39,444 nucleotides of DNA from Herpetosiphonaceae bacterium (GCA_036374795.1 DASUTC010000001.1:1-39444); one strand, 5' to 3'. Shown: positions 17,449 to 26,665, numbered from the stretch's first letter. A program made the numbers and translations. Notes: a model not told the origin generated them from the letters alone.

Positions 17449-18576
17449 ATGACCAACCCATCGAACCGGCGACGGGCCGTAGCTGGACACTCGCTCACGA
17501 AGATTCTCCTGCTGGCGATCTTCCTGCTCAGCGCCACCTTGCTGCCCGGCGCGCGGCCCGCGCATGCGGCAGGCACCAAATCGCTTCAGTTCGGCGCGCC
17601 CGTAGACGACTACGGCAATATTCTGCTGACCGATCAGATCGCGGACCAGCTTGCGGCCAGCGGCGCGCGCTATGCCAGGGTCAACTTCCGCAATCCCTGG
17701 GGCACTGACACCGCCCAGTTCTATCAAACCTACGACACGATCGTCAATCGGCTGCGCGCGCGGGGCATAGAGCCGATCGGCCTGCTGTCCAACGAGTTCT
17801 TGAGCGGCTCGCAGGCGCAGTGGCAGGAGAACAGCTACGAGCGGTTCGGCGGCGATGGGCATAACACCTACATCGACACGTTCGGCTACCAGGCGGCGCG
17901 CGTCGCGCAGCACTTCGAGGGGCGTGTCTACTATTGGGAGATCTGGAACGAGCCCAACTGCTACGCGACATCATCGCCATGGGATGGCTATACCGGCTGC
18001 TCGTACATCTACCCGTCCAACTTCGCGGCGCTGCTGGCACATGTGTGGACGCAAGTACGCTACTACAACCAGTTCAACGTCCAGATCATCAGCGGCGGCC
18101 TCTTCGGCCATGAGATCGGCGGCATGAACCAGACCAGCGCGGGCGCGACCTACCTGCGCGAGACATACAACGTCGGGATCAATGTCGGCAGCTGGAACTG
18201 GATCCTGGGCAATGCCGGCCAGTATCCGCTCGATCACATCGGGCAGCACATCTATATCAGCCAGGGCAGCACCGTCTCAAGCTCCAGTCTGCAAACCTAT
18301 CTGGGCTGGGTCCGCAGCGCCTACACCGCCTACGAGGGCAGCAACACCTGGAAGCGGACATTCATCACCGAGATCGGCTGGCGCACCGACGCAGTATCCG
18401 AAAGCACCCAGGCCGCGAATCTGCGCACGACCTTCAACGTGTCGCAAAACACGTGGTATGTCGCCCTGACCTGCTGGTTCTTCCTGCGCGATCAGTACGG
18501 CTGGAGCGAGAAGTGGGGCCTGCTGCGCGCCGACGGCTCGGCCAAGCCCGCGTGGAACGATTTTCGTGTCCGGTGA
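17449..18576 (+). CDS. secreted clan GH-A-like glycoside hydrolase
   Basis: A 375-residue exported protein with a signal peptide (twin-Arg-like RRR, hydrophobic 17-33, cleavage near AHA at 40). The remainder looks like a TIM-barrel glycosidase of clan GH-A (GH5/GH39-like): WEIWNEPN puts the acid/base Glu at 168 and FITEIGW puts the nucleophile Glu at 308; HIYIS between them is another usual barrel motif. The substrate cannot be told from the sequence. The start has AAGGAGA upstream and a good promoter at 17357-17385. It is followed by a strong hairpin, so it is a single-gene unit. Together with the divergent subtilase it suggests extracellular polymer breakdown, possibly with shared control through the direct repeats between them. 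The exact GH family is uncertain. Confidence 0.85.
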   Translation: MTNPSNRRRAVAGHSLTKILLLAIFLLSATLLPGARPAHAAGTKSLQFGAPVDDYGNILLTDQIADQLAASGARYARVNFRNPWGTDTAQFYQTYDTIVNRLRARGIEPIGLLSNEFLSGSQAQWQENSYERFGGDGHNTYIDTFGYQAARVAQHFEGRVYYWEIWNEPNCYATSSPWDGYTGCSYIYPSNFAALLAHVWTQVRYYNQFNVQIISGGLFGHEIGGMNQTSAGATYLRETYNVGINVGSWNWILGNAGQYPLDHIGQHIYISQGSTVSSSSLQTYLGWVRSAYTAYEGSNTWKRTFITEIGWRTDAVSESTQAANLRTTFNVSQNTWYVALTCWFFLRDQYGWSEKWGLLRADGSAKPAWNDFRVR

Positions 18577-18620
18577 CGGCTCGCCTCTGGCTCCGACAAC
18601 CAGCGCCTCAACACACCGTC

Positions 18621-18650
18621 AACACCACCCAATGATGCCTGGGTGGTGTT
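18621..18650 (+). terminator. terminator hairpin after the GH-A-like gene
   Basis: A perfect 11-bp stem (AACACCACCCA with TGGGTGGTGTT) and an 8-base loop, 44 bases after the stop codon. No clear T-run follows. Confidence 0.65.
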
Positions 18651-18849
18651 GGCACATCTATCGATCGGCGAAAGCATTCATCGCCGCCCCACAGCCGCCA
18701 GATGAGCGGATGCAACCAGATTAAAACCACGTTTGTCACCAGCTCCGTCGATACTGAAACACAATGATCTCTAACCCATCGCGTACGTTTAGCGATAGGC
18801 GAATGTTGGCTGCATCCCAAACACCGACATAGATCTCAGGAGGTTCTTC

Positions 18850-20679
18850 ATGACGACCAGGCACACATTTACTGTGATTCTGCCGGTGCTTGATCCACAG
18901 GCAACAGGGCAACTTCTGCCGCTGGCGACAACGCTGGCACAGGCGCACGACGGCGTCGTGCTGGTGCTGGGAGTCGTAGAGATACCTGAGGATCAGCCAT
19001 TGAACACCAGTGTCGCCAGCGTCCGGCGCATGCGCGAAGAGCTGCTTCAGCACGCCGGCGATGGCGCAGCGCCGATCCAGACGATGGTGCGGGTTGCGCC
19101 CTCGCTCTACGCCGCGATCGTCGAGGCGGCCCGCGAGACACAAGCCGATCTGCTGGTGCTCGGCTGGTCGACCGCCACGTTTTCATCGGAGCGACTGTAT
19201 GGCCCGCCGCTCCAGCAACTGGTAGCCGCGCCGCCGTGCGATCTGGCGATCGTCAAGCAGCAGCCGACGCCGCCGCAGCGCATCTTGCTGCCGACCGCAG
19301 GTGGTCCTAATCTGCCGCTTAGCAGCGAGATCGCGGGTACCCTGGCCGCCGCAAACGCAGGCTCAGTCACCTTGCTGTCGGTCGCCGATCCGCGCTATCC
19401 GCTCGCGCCGAATGCGCGCCAGCATTTGGGCGCGCTCGAAACGCTGGCGCATGTCGCACAATGGGTGGAGCGAGCCGGACCAACATTACCCGCGCTGAAG
19501 CAGGAGGCCGTGCTCCATGATGCGATCGTGATCGGCACCACGGGTCGGCGCAGCGCTGCCGACCGAGCGATTGGGCCGCTGGCGGAATCGCTGCTGGTAG
19601 ATTATGCGGGCACGGTGATCGTAACGTGCCGCAAGCTTGCACCGCTCGAAGAGCGGGCTGTCGCGCACTTCGAGCGTCGCCGCGATCACGCCGCGATCGT
19701 CGATCGCTGGTTTGCCGAAAACACCTTCGACGGCGACGAGTTCGCCGATGTGGAGCGATTGATCGCGCTGAAGCGACAGCAGGGACTCACGATCAGCCTG
19801 GCGCTACCGGCCCTCAACGAAGCCGAAACGATCGGGCCGCTGATCGACGCGCTCAAACAGCCCTTGTACGATGCGCTGCCGCTGCTCGATGAGATCGTCG
19901 TGATCGACTCGCAATCGACCGACAACACCCGCGCGATCGCTGCCGCGCGCGGCGTTCCGGTACACATCCATCAGCAGCTATTGTCGCAGTACGGGGCGTT
20001 TACTGGCAAGGGCGAGGCGCTGTGGAAAAGCCTCTGGGCGACTCGCGGCGACATCGTGGTGTGGCTCGACACGGACATCCGCAATATTCACCCGCGCTTC
20101 GTCTATGGCCTGGTCGGGCCGCTGCTGCACGAGCCGCGTATTCAGTTCACCAAAGGCTTCTACCGCCGTCCAATCCAGGCAGGCGAGCATCTTCTGGAAA
20201 CCGGCGGCGGGCGCGTCACCGAGCTGGTAGCCCGACCGCTGTTCAACCTGTTCTACCCTGAGCTATCCGGCTTCATTCAGCCGTTGGCGGGAGAGTACGC
20301 CGGGCGGCGCGCGGTGCTGGAGCGACAGCCGTTTTTCACCGGCTACGGCGTCGAGACGGGCCTCTTGATCGATCTGCTGCACGACATCGGGCTGGATGGC
20401 ATGGCCCAGGTCGATCTGCACCAGCGGCTGCACCGCAACCAGCCGCTGCCGGCGCTATCGCGCATGGCCTTCGCGATCATCCAGGTCGTGATGCAGCGAT
20501 TGGCAACGCGCCAGCGGCTGCATCTGCTCGATCCGCTCAACCAAAGCCTCAAGCTGATCTGCGAGGCACAGGACGGCTTTCATCTTGACGTACGCGACAT
20601 CCGCGATCACGAGCGCCCGCCGATGTCAACGATCCCAGAGTATGCCGATCACCGGTCTGTCACCATCTCGGAACACTGA
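18850..20679 (+). CDS. gpgS: USP-USP-glucosyl-3-phosphoglycerate synthase fusion
   Basis: A 609-residue soluble protein. Residues 1-145 and about 150-258 resemble two universal stress protein domains; the second keeps an ATP-site-like VIGTTGRRSAADRAIG. From about 270 it is a GT-A glycosyltransferase of the GpgS (GT81) type: LPALNEAETIG, VIDSQSTDNT, GKGEALWKSL near 387, the metal-binding DTD at 407, FTKGFYRRP, and PLAGEYAGRR with GYGVETGL. GpgS transfers glucose from a nucleotide sugar to 3-phosphoglycerate, the first step to the compatible solute glucosylglycerate. The usual partner phosphatase GpgP is not in the window. AGGAGG six bases before ATG fixes the start. Fusion to USP domains suggests stress or nucleotide control of solute synthesis, which is inference. 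It converges on the histidine kinase gene with 39 bases between. Confidence 0.88.
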   Translation: MTTRHTFTVILPVLDPQATGQLLPLATTLAQAHDGVVLVLGVVEIPEDQPLNTSVASVRRMREELLQHAGDGAAPIQTMVRVAPSLYAAIVEAARETQADLLVLGWSTATFSSERLYGPPLQQLVAAPPCDLAIVKQQPTPPQRILLPTAGGPNLPLSSEIAGTLAAANAGSVTLLSVADPRYPLAPNARQHLGALETLAHVAQWVERAGPTLPALKQEAVLHDAIVIGTTGRRSAADRAIGPLAESLLVDYAGTVIVTCRKLAPLEERAVAHFERRRDHAAIVDRWFAENTFDGDEFADVERLIALKRQQGLTISLALPALNEAETIGPLIDALKQPLYDALPLLDEIVVIDSQSTDNTRAIAAARGVPVHIHQQLLSQYGAFTGKGEALWKSLWATRGDIVVWLDTDIRNIHPRFVYGLVGPLLHEPRIQFTKGFYRRPIQAGEHLLETGGGRVTELVARPLFNLFYPELSGFIQPLAGEYAGRRAVLERQPFFTGYGVETGLLIDLLHDIGLDGMAQVDLHQRLHRNQPLPALSRMAFAIIQVVMQRLATRQRLHLLDPLNQSLKLICEAQDGFHLDVRDIRDHERPPMSTIPEYADHRSVTISEH

Positions 20680-20718
20680 TCTGCTACTCGGTGGAGCGCA
20701 GGCAGTGCGGCAGCCGCG

Positions 20719-23553
20719 CTAGAAGATTGGCGGCGGGGCGATCCAGCGGCTCGGCAGCGCCACCGTAAAGACGCTGCCGCCGCCCTCGGTGCTCGTCACC
20801 GTCACGCTGCCGCCATGCAGCGACACGATCTTTTTCACGACGTACAGCCCGACGCCCAGGCCGGTAATGTGGTGCAGATCGGCGTTGGCGGCGCGAAAGA
20901 AGCGCTGAAAGAGATGCGGCAGCGCGCTCTTGGGGATGCCGATGCCCTCGTCGCGGACGAGCAGGCAAACTTTGTCGTTGCACCGCTCCACGCGCACAGA
21001 CACCTGGCCGCCATGCGGACTATACTTGATCGCGTTGGCGATTAAGTTGTGGAGCACCTGTTCCAGCCGCACCGCGTCGCCGTTCACCAGCAGCGGCTCG
21101 GCCTCACGCTCGCAGCTCAGCGCATGCTGCGGGCCGAGCGTCGGCTGCACTTCGGCAACTACCCGCTCGGCCAAGGCGCCCAGATCGAGCGGCACCGGCT
21201 GGATGCTGAGCTGCCCCGACTGAATCCGCGAGATGTCAAGCAGCGCATTGATCAGCCCGTTGAGCCGCAATACCTGCGTCTCGATCAGCGCCAGCGCCCG
21301 GTGATCGCGCTCGCCGAAGGTTCCCGTCTCCATGGAGCGCCGCTGGATCAGTTGCACGTTGCCCAGCAGCACCGTCAGCGGCGTTTTCAGCTCGTGCGCC
21401 GCGATCGACAGGAATTGGTCGCGCACGCGCACGGCTGCCTCGGCCTCGGAGCGAGCCTGCTGCTCCGCCTCGTACAGCCGCGCGCGCTCGATCGCCTGGG
21501 CGCACTGATGGGCCAGCGCCAGCATAAAGGTCTGATCGTCGGCGGTAAACGACTGGTCGGATGCAAAGCTCAGGCCGAGCACCCCGATTGGATTGGCGTC
21601 GGTTTCAAGCGGAATCGCCGCCAGCGCCGCTGTGCGATCGGTCAACATCGTCATCAGATGCGGATAGCACTCGGCATAGACCGCTCGTGAAGGAATCCAG
21701 ATCGGCTGCCCGGTTCGTCCGGCGTCAGCCAGCGGCAGCGGCGCGTCGATCGGCAGGTATTCCCACGCCTCCCACAGCTCCGAGGCATAGCCGGTCGCGT
21801 CGAGCAGCTCATAGGCCGCGCCGTCCGTGGTGCGCAGCATGATCATCCCGGCGTACGCGCCCAGCGCCGCGATGCCTTGGTGCAGCACCACCTGGGCTAC
21901 CTGATCGGGCGAGCGCGAGGCCGATAGGGCGGCGGTGATCTGTTGCAGCCGGGTGGTCCGATCCACCGCGCGCTCGGCCTGCTCCTTGGCCCGCCGCTCC
22001 GCCGCGTAGAGCCGCGCGTGGTCGATCGCCAGCGCCGCGCGGTCGGCCAGATCTTGCAGAAAGACCTCGTCGTCCGCCGTGTAGGGCCGTCCGGGCGTGC
22101 TGCGCGTCGCGCCGACCGCGCCGATGATCTGGCCGCGCACCCGTAGCGGAGCCATCAGCACGCTGTACAGGCCAACCTGCTCCAGGTAGGGCCAGAGCAC
22201 CGGCTTGATCATGGCGCGCACCTCCTCCGGCGAAAGCTCAGGGATGCGCAGCGTCTGCCCGCTCTGGATCACCTGGCCCATAAAGCCTTCGTCCACCCGA
22301 TACGGCAGCGCATTCACCGCCTCGACCAGCGGCCTCGCTGCGGGATCGGGATGGTACACTCCCATCGTCACCAGCCACGGCCCATCGTCGGCTATCAGCC
22401 GGAGCGAACAGAAATCGCCGATCAGCTCGGCCACAACGCGCGTAAACCGATCCAGCACCTCCTGAAGATCCAGGTTCGCCTCGGCAAAGAGGTGCGAGGC
22501 CATCGCCAGCGCCTGGGAGCGCCGCGCGTGCTGCTGCGTCTCCTGATGCAGGCGGGCGTTATCCACCGCCAGCGCCGCGCGCCGCGCCAGATCTTCTACC
22601 AGCGGCACATCGTCGACATCAAAGCGACGACGCGACTCGGCTGTCACCAGCGCGATGGTGCCCAGCGTGCGCCCCCGTGCGATCAGCGGCACGCAGATTG
22701 ACGAGGTGATGCCCAGCGTGCGCAGCAGGCGCAGATGCTCGGCATCGGCGGCGACGGCTTCCAGAAACGAATCGGAGATCTCCGGCACCAGCTCCGGCTG
22801 GCCGGTACGCAGCACATACGCCGTGCCGCCTGGCGCCTCCGGGTTGATCGGGTAGCGCCGCACCATGTCCCAGCCGATCGACTCCCTGGCCGGGTCGGAG
22901 TGCGCCACGACGAGCGTCTGGATCGATCCGTCGTCGGCCAGCATATCGATGATGCACCAATCGGCGAGTCGCGGCACAATCAAATGGGCGACGGTATGCA
23001 GCGTCGTGGTATAGTCCAGCGAGCCAGAGAGCAGAACGCTGGCCTCGGTCAAAAATTGATGAGCGTTCTCGGCCTGTTTGCGGGAGGTGACATCGATCAC
23101 CGCGCCGGTCATATACGCCGGGCTGCCGTCGGGATGGCAGATCAGCTTGCCGCGATCACGCAGCCAGCGGATCGTGCCGTCGGGGCGCATGATCCGAAAC
23201 TCGGCATCGTAATCGGTGTGCTGCTGAAGCGCGCGCTCGATCGCCGCGACGACCAGCGCACGATCGTCGGGCACGATCCGCTCGATGAAATCTTCCAGCG
23301 GTTGCGACGACTCCTCGGCGGCCAGACCCAGGATACGATTGAGGCTGGCATCGCGCGTATCCTGGTTGGTGCGAGCATCCCAGTGCCAGGTGCCCATATC
23401 GGCGGAGGCCAGCGCCAGGCGCAGACGCTCCTCGCTCTCGCGCAGCGCAGCGACCGCGTCTGCCGTAGCGGGCGACAGCATAGGCTGTGGAGGATCGGCT
23501 AGCGATGCGGGAGCGGGCATGATCGGAACGAGCGGGTATGCGCGACGTGCCAT
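20719..23553 (-). CDS. PAS-GAF-GAF-GAF histidine kinase
   Basis: A 944-residue soluble sensor kinase without membrane segments. A PAS domain with PAC (about 38-162; GTWHWDARTNQ, DYDAEFRIMRPDG) is followed by three GAF domains (about 165-335, 355-515, 535-695), a HisKA domain with phospho-acceptor His720 in FLSIAAHELKTP, and an HATPase domain (NLIANAIKYSP, VRDEGIGIP, GLGVGLYVVKKI). It probably senses a small ligand, light or redox state in the cytoplasm. No response regulator gene is adjacent, so its partner lies elsewhere or is the receiver protein at 8109. The start is ATG at 23553 with GAGG five bases upstream; an internal ATG at residue 12 is possible. An extended -10 element lies about 120 bases upstream. 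Confidence 0.95.
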   Translation of the reverse strand: MARRAYPLVPIMPAPASLADPPQPMLSPATADAVAALRESEERLRLALASADMGTWHWDARTNQDTRDASLNRILGLAAEESSQPLEDFIERIVPDDRALVVAAIERALQQHTDYDAEFRIMRPDGTIRWLRDRGKLICHPDGSPAYMTGAVIDVTSRKQAENAHQFLTEASVLLSGSLDYTTTLHTVAHLIVPRLADWCIIDMLADDGSIQTLVVAHSDPARESIGWDMVRRYPINPEAPGGTAYVLRTGQPELVPEISDSFLEAVAADAEHLRLLRTLGITSSICVPLIARGRTLGTIALVTAESRRRFDVDDVPLVEDLARRAALAVDNARLHQETQQHARRSQALAMASHLFAEANLDLQEVLDRFTRVVAELIGDFCSLRLIADDGPWLVTMGVYHPDPAARPLVEAVNALPYRVDEGFMGQVIQSGQTLRIPELSPEEVRAMIKPVLWPYLEQVGLYSVLMAPLRVRGQIIGAVGATRSTPGRPYTADDEVFLQDLADRAALAIDHARLYAAERRAKEQAERAVDRTTRLQQITAALSASRSPDQVAQVVLHQGIAALGAYAGMIMLRTTDGAAYELLDATGYASELWEAWEYLPIDAPLPLADAGRTGQPIWIPSRAVYAECYPHLMTMLTDRTAALAAIPLETDANPIGVLGLSFASDQSFTADDQTFMLALAHQCAQAIERARLYEAEQQARSEAEAAVRVRDQFLSIAAHELKTPLTVLLGNVQLIQRRSMETGTFGERDHRALALIETQVLRLNGLINALLDISRIQSGQLSIQPVPLDLGALAERVVAEVQPTLGPQHALSCEREAEPLLVNGDAVRLEQVLHNLIANAIKYSPHGGQVSVRVERCNDKVCLLVRDEGIGIPKSALPHLFQRFFRAANADLHHITGLGVGLYVVKKIVSLHGGSVTVTSTEGGGSVFTVALPSRWIAPPPIF

Positions 23554-23675
23554 TACGTCCTCAGGAACACACTACGCTATTCGCGCGGCTGGCAAGCAGG
23601 CGAAGAATAGACGCAGTAACACTTTTAGCTCCGATCCCAGGTGTCGGATGCTCGATGCGACTGGGGTGTGTCGGA

Positions 23676-23684
23676 AGTATACCA
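23676..23684 (-). promoter_or_regulatory. extended -10 element for the histidine kinase gene
   Basis: On the minus strand the sequence reads TGGTATACT, an extended -10 box (TGn plus TATACT). No good -35 is seen, as is usual for extended -10 promoters. The leader would be about 115 bases. Confidence 0.4.
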
Positions 23685-23721
23685 TATAAACTTTAGCGAT
23701 CAGGTAGCGGAGAACCAAGAA

Positions 23722-23771
23722 CCGGGTGCCATGCGGGTGCCCTCTGGGCCTGGCACCCGCATGGCACCCGG
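23722..23771. repeat. perfect 20-bp inverted repeat with 10-base loop
   Basis: Arms 23722-23741 and 23752-23771 are exact reverse complements; each contains GGGTGCC twice around ATGC. The loop is CTCTGGGCCT. It lies between the divergent histidine kinase and MFS genes and directly abuts a GAACCAAGAACC unit on its left. It could be a REP- or MITE-like element, a cruciform, or a transcript hairpin. Confidence 0.85.
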
Positions 23772-23817
23772 CATGGTACCCCGGCATGGGCGACCTCTGG
23801 GACCGGGATGAGGGCCT

Positions 23818-23873
23818 GGAACTTGAAACTTGGAACTCGAAACTTGGAACTCGAAACGAGAGAGAAGGAAGGT
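23818..23873. repeat. heptad repeat tract upstream of the MFS gene
   Basis: Eight 7-base units in a row, alternating GGAACTT / GAAACTT / GGAACTC / GAAACTT / GGAACTC and then drifting to GAGAGAA and GGAAGGT. The last unit provides the AAGGAAGG ribosome site of the MFS gene. A short related piece (GAACCAA, GAACCGG) is at 23712-23725. Confidence 0.75.
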
Positions 23874-23875
23874 TT

Positions 23876-25207
23876 GTGGCAACGACATCACAGGCGCGGG
23901 TTCGCTACCCGGCGCTACGCCATCGCAATTTTACGCTGATCTGGAGCGGGCTGCTGGTTTCCAACATGGGCACCTGGATGCAGAACGTCGCGCAGAGCTG
24001 GCTGATCTATAAGCTGACCGGCAACAATCCGCTCTACCTGGGCTTTCTGGGCCTCAGCTTCGCTATCCCGATGGTCGTCGTGCCGCCGATCGGCGGCGCG
24101 GTCGCCGATCGGGTCGATCGGATCAAGCTGCTGTACATCACGCAGACCGCCTCGCTGCTGCTGGCGGCGCTGCTGGCGGTTCTGACCTGGACCGACGCGA
24201 TCCGTCCGATGCATATCCTGCTGACGACCTTCGCCGGAGCGCTGCTGCTGGCCTTCGATAATCCGACGCGCCAGGCGCTGATTCCAGAGCTGGTGCCGCG
24301 CAAAGACCTGCTCAATGCGCTCTCGCTCAACTCGGCGACCTACACCGGCGCGGCGCTGGTCGGCCCTGCGCTGGCGGGATTGTTGCTCGACAGTATTGGC
24401 GCGGGCTGGCTGTTTATGATCAACGCGATCAGCTTTACCGCAGTGCTGCGCGCGCTGTGGTCGATGCGCGACCTGCCGCCACGGCACCACAGCCGCCGCT
24501 CGGTGTGGGATGCCCTGTTTGGCGGCTTCGTGTACGCCGCGCGGCACCAGACGACGTTGTTTCTGCTGCTGCTCTCGGCGCTGGCCGCGCTCTTTGCCCG
24601 CTCGTACCAGCAACTCCTGCCGGTCTTCGCCGATGACGTATGGCGCACCGGCGCGGGCGGCTACGGCACGCTGCTCTCGGCGGGCGGCGCGGGCGCGCTG
24701 ATCGGCGCGTTCGCGATGTCGTCGCTGCCCAACATCCAGCGCCACGGTCGCGTGCTGGTGCTGAGCGGCCTGCTCTTCTGTGTCGCGCTGAGCGCCTTTG
24801 CTCTGAGTCCCTGGTTCTGGGTCGGCGTGGCGCTGCTGATCGTCGTCGGCATCAGCTCCACGGTCTTCACCACGATGATCGCGACGATGATCCAGCTCCG
24901 TGTGCCGGGCGAGCTGCGGGGCCGCGTGATCAGCCTGTACGCGATCACGCTGATCGGGCTGCCGTCCCTCGGCTCGCTGGGCGTTGCCAGAGCGGCGCAG
25001 GCGCTCAGCATGCCGCGCTCCGCCGTAAGCCGCTGGCTGCTCTCGCTGCTCGATACGCTGGGCGTCTCCGGCATGACCGAGCGGCTGGGCATGAGCGCGG
25101 GCGCTCCCCGCGCGATCGTCGCGGGCGCGCTCGTGCTGCTGCTGACGCTGCTGCTGACGCTGCCGCTCTTCTTTCCTCTGCGCGCGTCGAGCGACCCGCC
25201 TGCTTGA
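23876..25207 (+). CDS. MFS exporter, EntS/MFS_3 type
   Basis: A 443-residue inner-membrane transporter with about 10-12 hydrophobic segments. HRNFTLIWSGLLVSNMGTWMQNVAQSW at the start and GGAVADRVDRIKLL after the second helix are typical of the enterobactin-exporter-like MFS_3 group, which includes efflux pumps for siderophores and other small products; LRGRVISLYAI in the second half fits too. The likely start is GTG at 23876, just after AAGGAAGG; the open frame reaches back to 23726 but that part is built of the inverted repeat and heptad repeats. Export of a peptide made by one of the flanking NRPSs is possible, but the genes are 10-17 kb away. The substrate is unknown. Confidence 0.9.
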   Translation: MATTSQARVRYPALRHRNFTLIWSGLLVSNMGTWMQNVAQSWLIYKLTGNNPLYLGFLGLSFAIPMVVVPPIGGAVADRVDRIKLLYITQTASLLLAALLAVLTWTDAIRPMHILLTTFAGALLLAFDNPTRQALIPELVPRKDLLNALSLNSATYTGAALVGPALAGLLLDSIGAGWLFMINAISFTAVLRALWSMRDLPPRHHSRRSVWDALFGGFVYAARHQTTLFLLLLSALAALFARSYQQLLPVFADDVWRTGAGGYGTLLSAGGAGALIGAFAMSSLPNIQRHGRVLVLSGLLFCVALSAFALSPWFWVGVALLIVVGISSTVFTTMIATMIQLRVPGELRGRVISLYAITLIGLPSLGSLGVARAAQALSMPRSAVSRWLLSLLDTLGVSGMTERLGMSAGAPRAIVAGALVLLLTLLLTLPLFFPLRASSDPPA

Positions 25208-25291
25208 TGCGCTTGAGCCAGTCGAGCAAGGCACCTGTCCGCGTATCATTATGCCAATAAAAGAAGGGATGCGGCGCTCACACAACGAAGC

Positions 25292-25323
25292 GGCCACACC
25301 CGGCTACAAACCGGTGTGACCGC
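25292..25323. terminator. hairpin between convergent MFS and winged-helix genes
   Basis: CGGCCACACCCGG and CCGGTGTGACCG form a stem around CTACAAA with one bulge. The single imperfect pair becomes a U-G wobble on the minus-strand transcript, so it may work mainly for the minus-strand gene. Confidence 0.5.
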
Positions 25324-25346
25324 CGATCCCTCAGGTCGACTCACGC

Positions 25347-25586
25347 TTACGGGGTGCTGCCGCGCTGGTACTCGTCGGGGAAGCGATAGGTATCCAGGCC
25401 ATCGCCGGTCTTCTCGTTCAAGATCAGGCCGTGCGACAGCAGCTCTTCGAGATGCGCCGCCAGCTCGTCGGCGGGCAGCCCGGTTTCGTCAGAGATTTCG
25501 CTCAGCGTCATCGTGACGCCAGGATTATCACGCAGCGTATTGATAATCGTTTCAGCGCGATCGGATGTGAGCTTCGGCCTCTGCAT
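25347..25586 (-). CDS. small winged-helix DNA-binding protein
   Basis: A 79-residue protein that looks like a single winged-helix domain: an N-terminal helix (DRAETIINTLRDNPG), helix-turn-helix (TLSEISDETGLPADELAAHLEELLSHG) and a short wing (LILNEKTGDGLDTYRFP), as in the ArsR/MarR/TrmB fold. It should bind DNA, probably as a dimer, but no effector site is visible. AAGGAGG five bases before ATG gives a strong start. It lies 71 bases downstream of the CaCA antiporter gene on the same strand and may be cotranscribed with it. The target is unknown. Confidence 0.8.
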   Translation of the reverse strand: MQRPKLTSDRAETIINTLRDNPGVTMTLSEISDETGLPADELAAHLEELLSHGLILNEKTGDGLDTYRFPDEYQRGSTP

Positions 25587-25657
25587 GGTTTCCTCCTTCG
25601 CTAGCTCGTGCTATGGCCTCAGGCAGCAACATGTATGCCAGCCGTGTCTGCGTTCGG

Positions 25658-26665
25658 CTACAGCGTGACGCGATAGACGACGTACATACTGCCAAGGTAG
25701 AGCACCATCAGCAGGAACGACTCCCAGCCCACCAGCCAGCGCGGCTTCTTCTCGGCGCGATAGACCAGCCCGATGATCGCCAGCGCGGTCATCAGCGCGG
25801 CGACAATCGCGGTGAAACTGTGGATCGGAGCGATCTGTGCCCACAGATCGCCGGGCAGATAAAAGAAGTCGTAGATCGCCAGCGCCGCGATATTGAAGAT
25901 ATTCGAGCCGAAAATATTCGACACCGCCAGATCGACCGCGTTCAGGCGCAGCGCCGCGAACGACGCGACGATCTCCGGCAGCGATGTGGTGATCGCCAGG
26001 AAGATCGCGCCGACAAAGCTGGTGCCCAGGCCGGTGACGGCGGTGATCGTCTCGCCGATCATTGCCAGCCACAGCCCCAGCACAGCTATCGACGCCGCCA
26101 GCAGGATGAAGCTCAGCACGGCTCGCCACAGCGGAATCGTCGCGTACTGATACACCACCGCCTCCTGGGCCAGCACCTCCTGCACGCGGCGCTTCTCGAA
26201 GAACGAGATCATGCGCACGCTGACCGCATACACCAGTAGAATGAGCAGGGTCGGCAGGCCGATCCAGCCCAGCACCAGCGGGCTGAACGTCGCGGTGACG
26301 TACAGGCCGAGCGTGACGAGCAGCAGCATGACACAGCCGAAGCCAGCCGACAGAATGTGCGACGGCTCGGCGCGGCGCAGCAGCGGCGTGCTACCAGAGG
26401 CAACATCGAGCATGCCCAGCAGCAGCAGATTGAACAGGCAGCTTCCGAGAATACCGCCTGCCGCCAGATTCACATCGTTGACGATCGCCACCGCGCTAAT
26501 GCCGGTCGTCAGCTCCGGCAGCGATGTCGCGCCCGCCAGCAGCACCGCGCCGACCCAGCTTCGGCCCAGGCCGGTTTTCTCGGCCAGAATATCGGCGTAT
26601 CGCGACAATAGGCTGCCCACGACGACGACAAGCAGCGCGCAGATCACAAATTGAAGCCAGATCAT
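25658..26665 (-). CDS. CaCA-family sodium/calcium antiporter-like protein
   Basis: A 335-residue inner-membrane protein with about 10 hydrophobic segments and the two alpha repeats of the CaCA superfamily: GATSLPELTTGISAVAI in the first half and ITTSLPEIVASFAALR followed by SNIFGSNIFNI in the second. The inserted Glu residues of the repeats bind the cation. Bacterial members (YrbG-like) exchange Ca2+ or other cations for Na+ or H+. The start is the ATG at 26665 with AAGGA upstream and the membrane segment directly after it; the open frame extends back to 26773 without coding features. A possible extended -10 (TGGTATCCT on the minus strand, 26764-26772) lies about 100 bases upstream. It is divergent from a second cation antiporter. 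Confidence 0.9.
   Translation of the reverse strand: MIWLQFVICALLVVVVGSLLSRYADILAEKTGLGRSWVGAVLLAGATSLPELTTGISAVAIVNDVNLAAGGILGSCLFNLLLLGMLDVASGSTPLLRRAEPSHILSAGFGCVMLLLVTLGLYVTATFSPLVLGWIGLPTLLILLVYAVSVRMISFFEKRRVQEVLAQEAVVYQYATIPLWRAVLSFILLAASIAVLGLWLAMIGETITAVTGLGTSFVGAIFLAITTSLPEIVASFAALRLNAVDLAVSNIFGSNIFNIAALAIYDFFYLPGDLWAQIAPIHSFTAIVAALMTALAIIGLVYRAEKKPRWLVGWESFLLMVLYLGSMYVVYRVTL

Noticed and set aside
23726-23875. N-terminal extension of the MFS transporter frame
   Set aside because: It is made of the inverted repeat and heptad repeats and lacks membrane or soluble domain features. GTG 23876 follows a ribosome site and begins the real MFS start.
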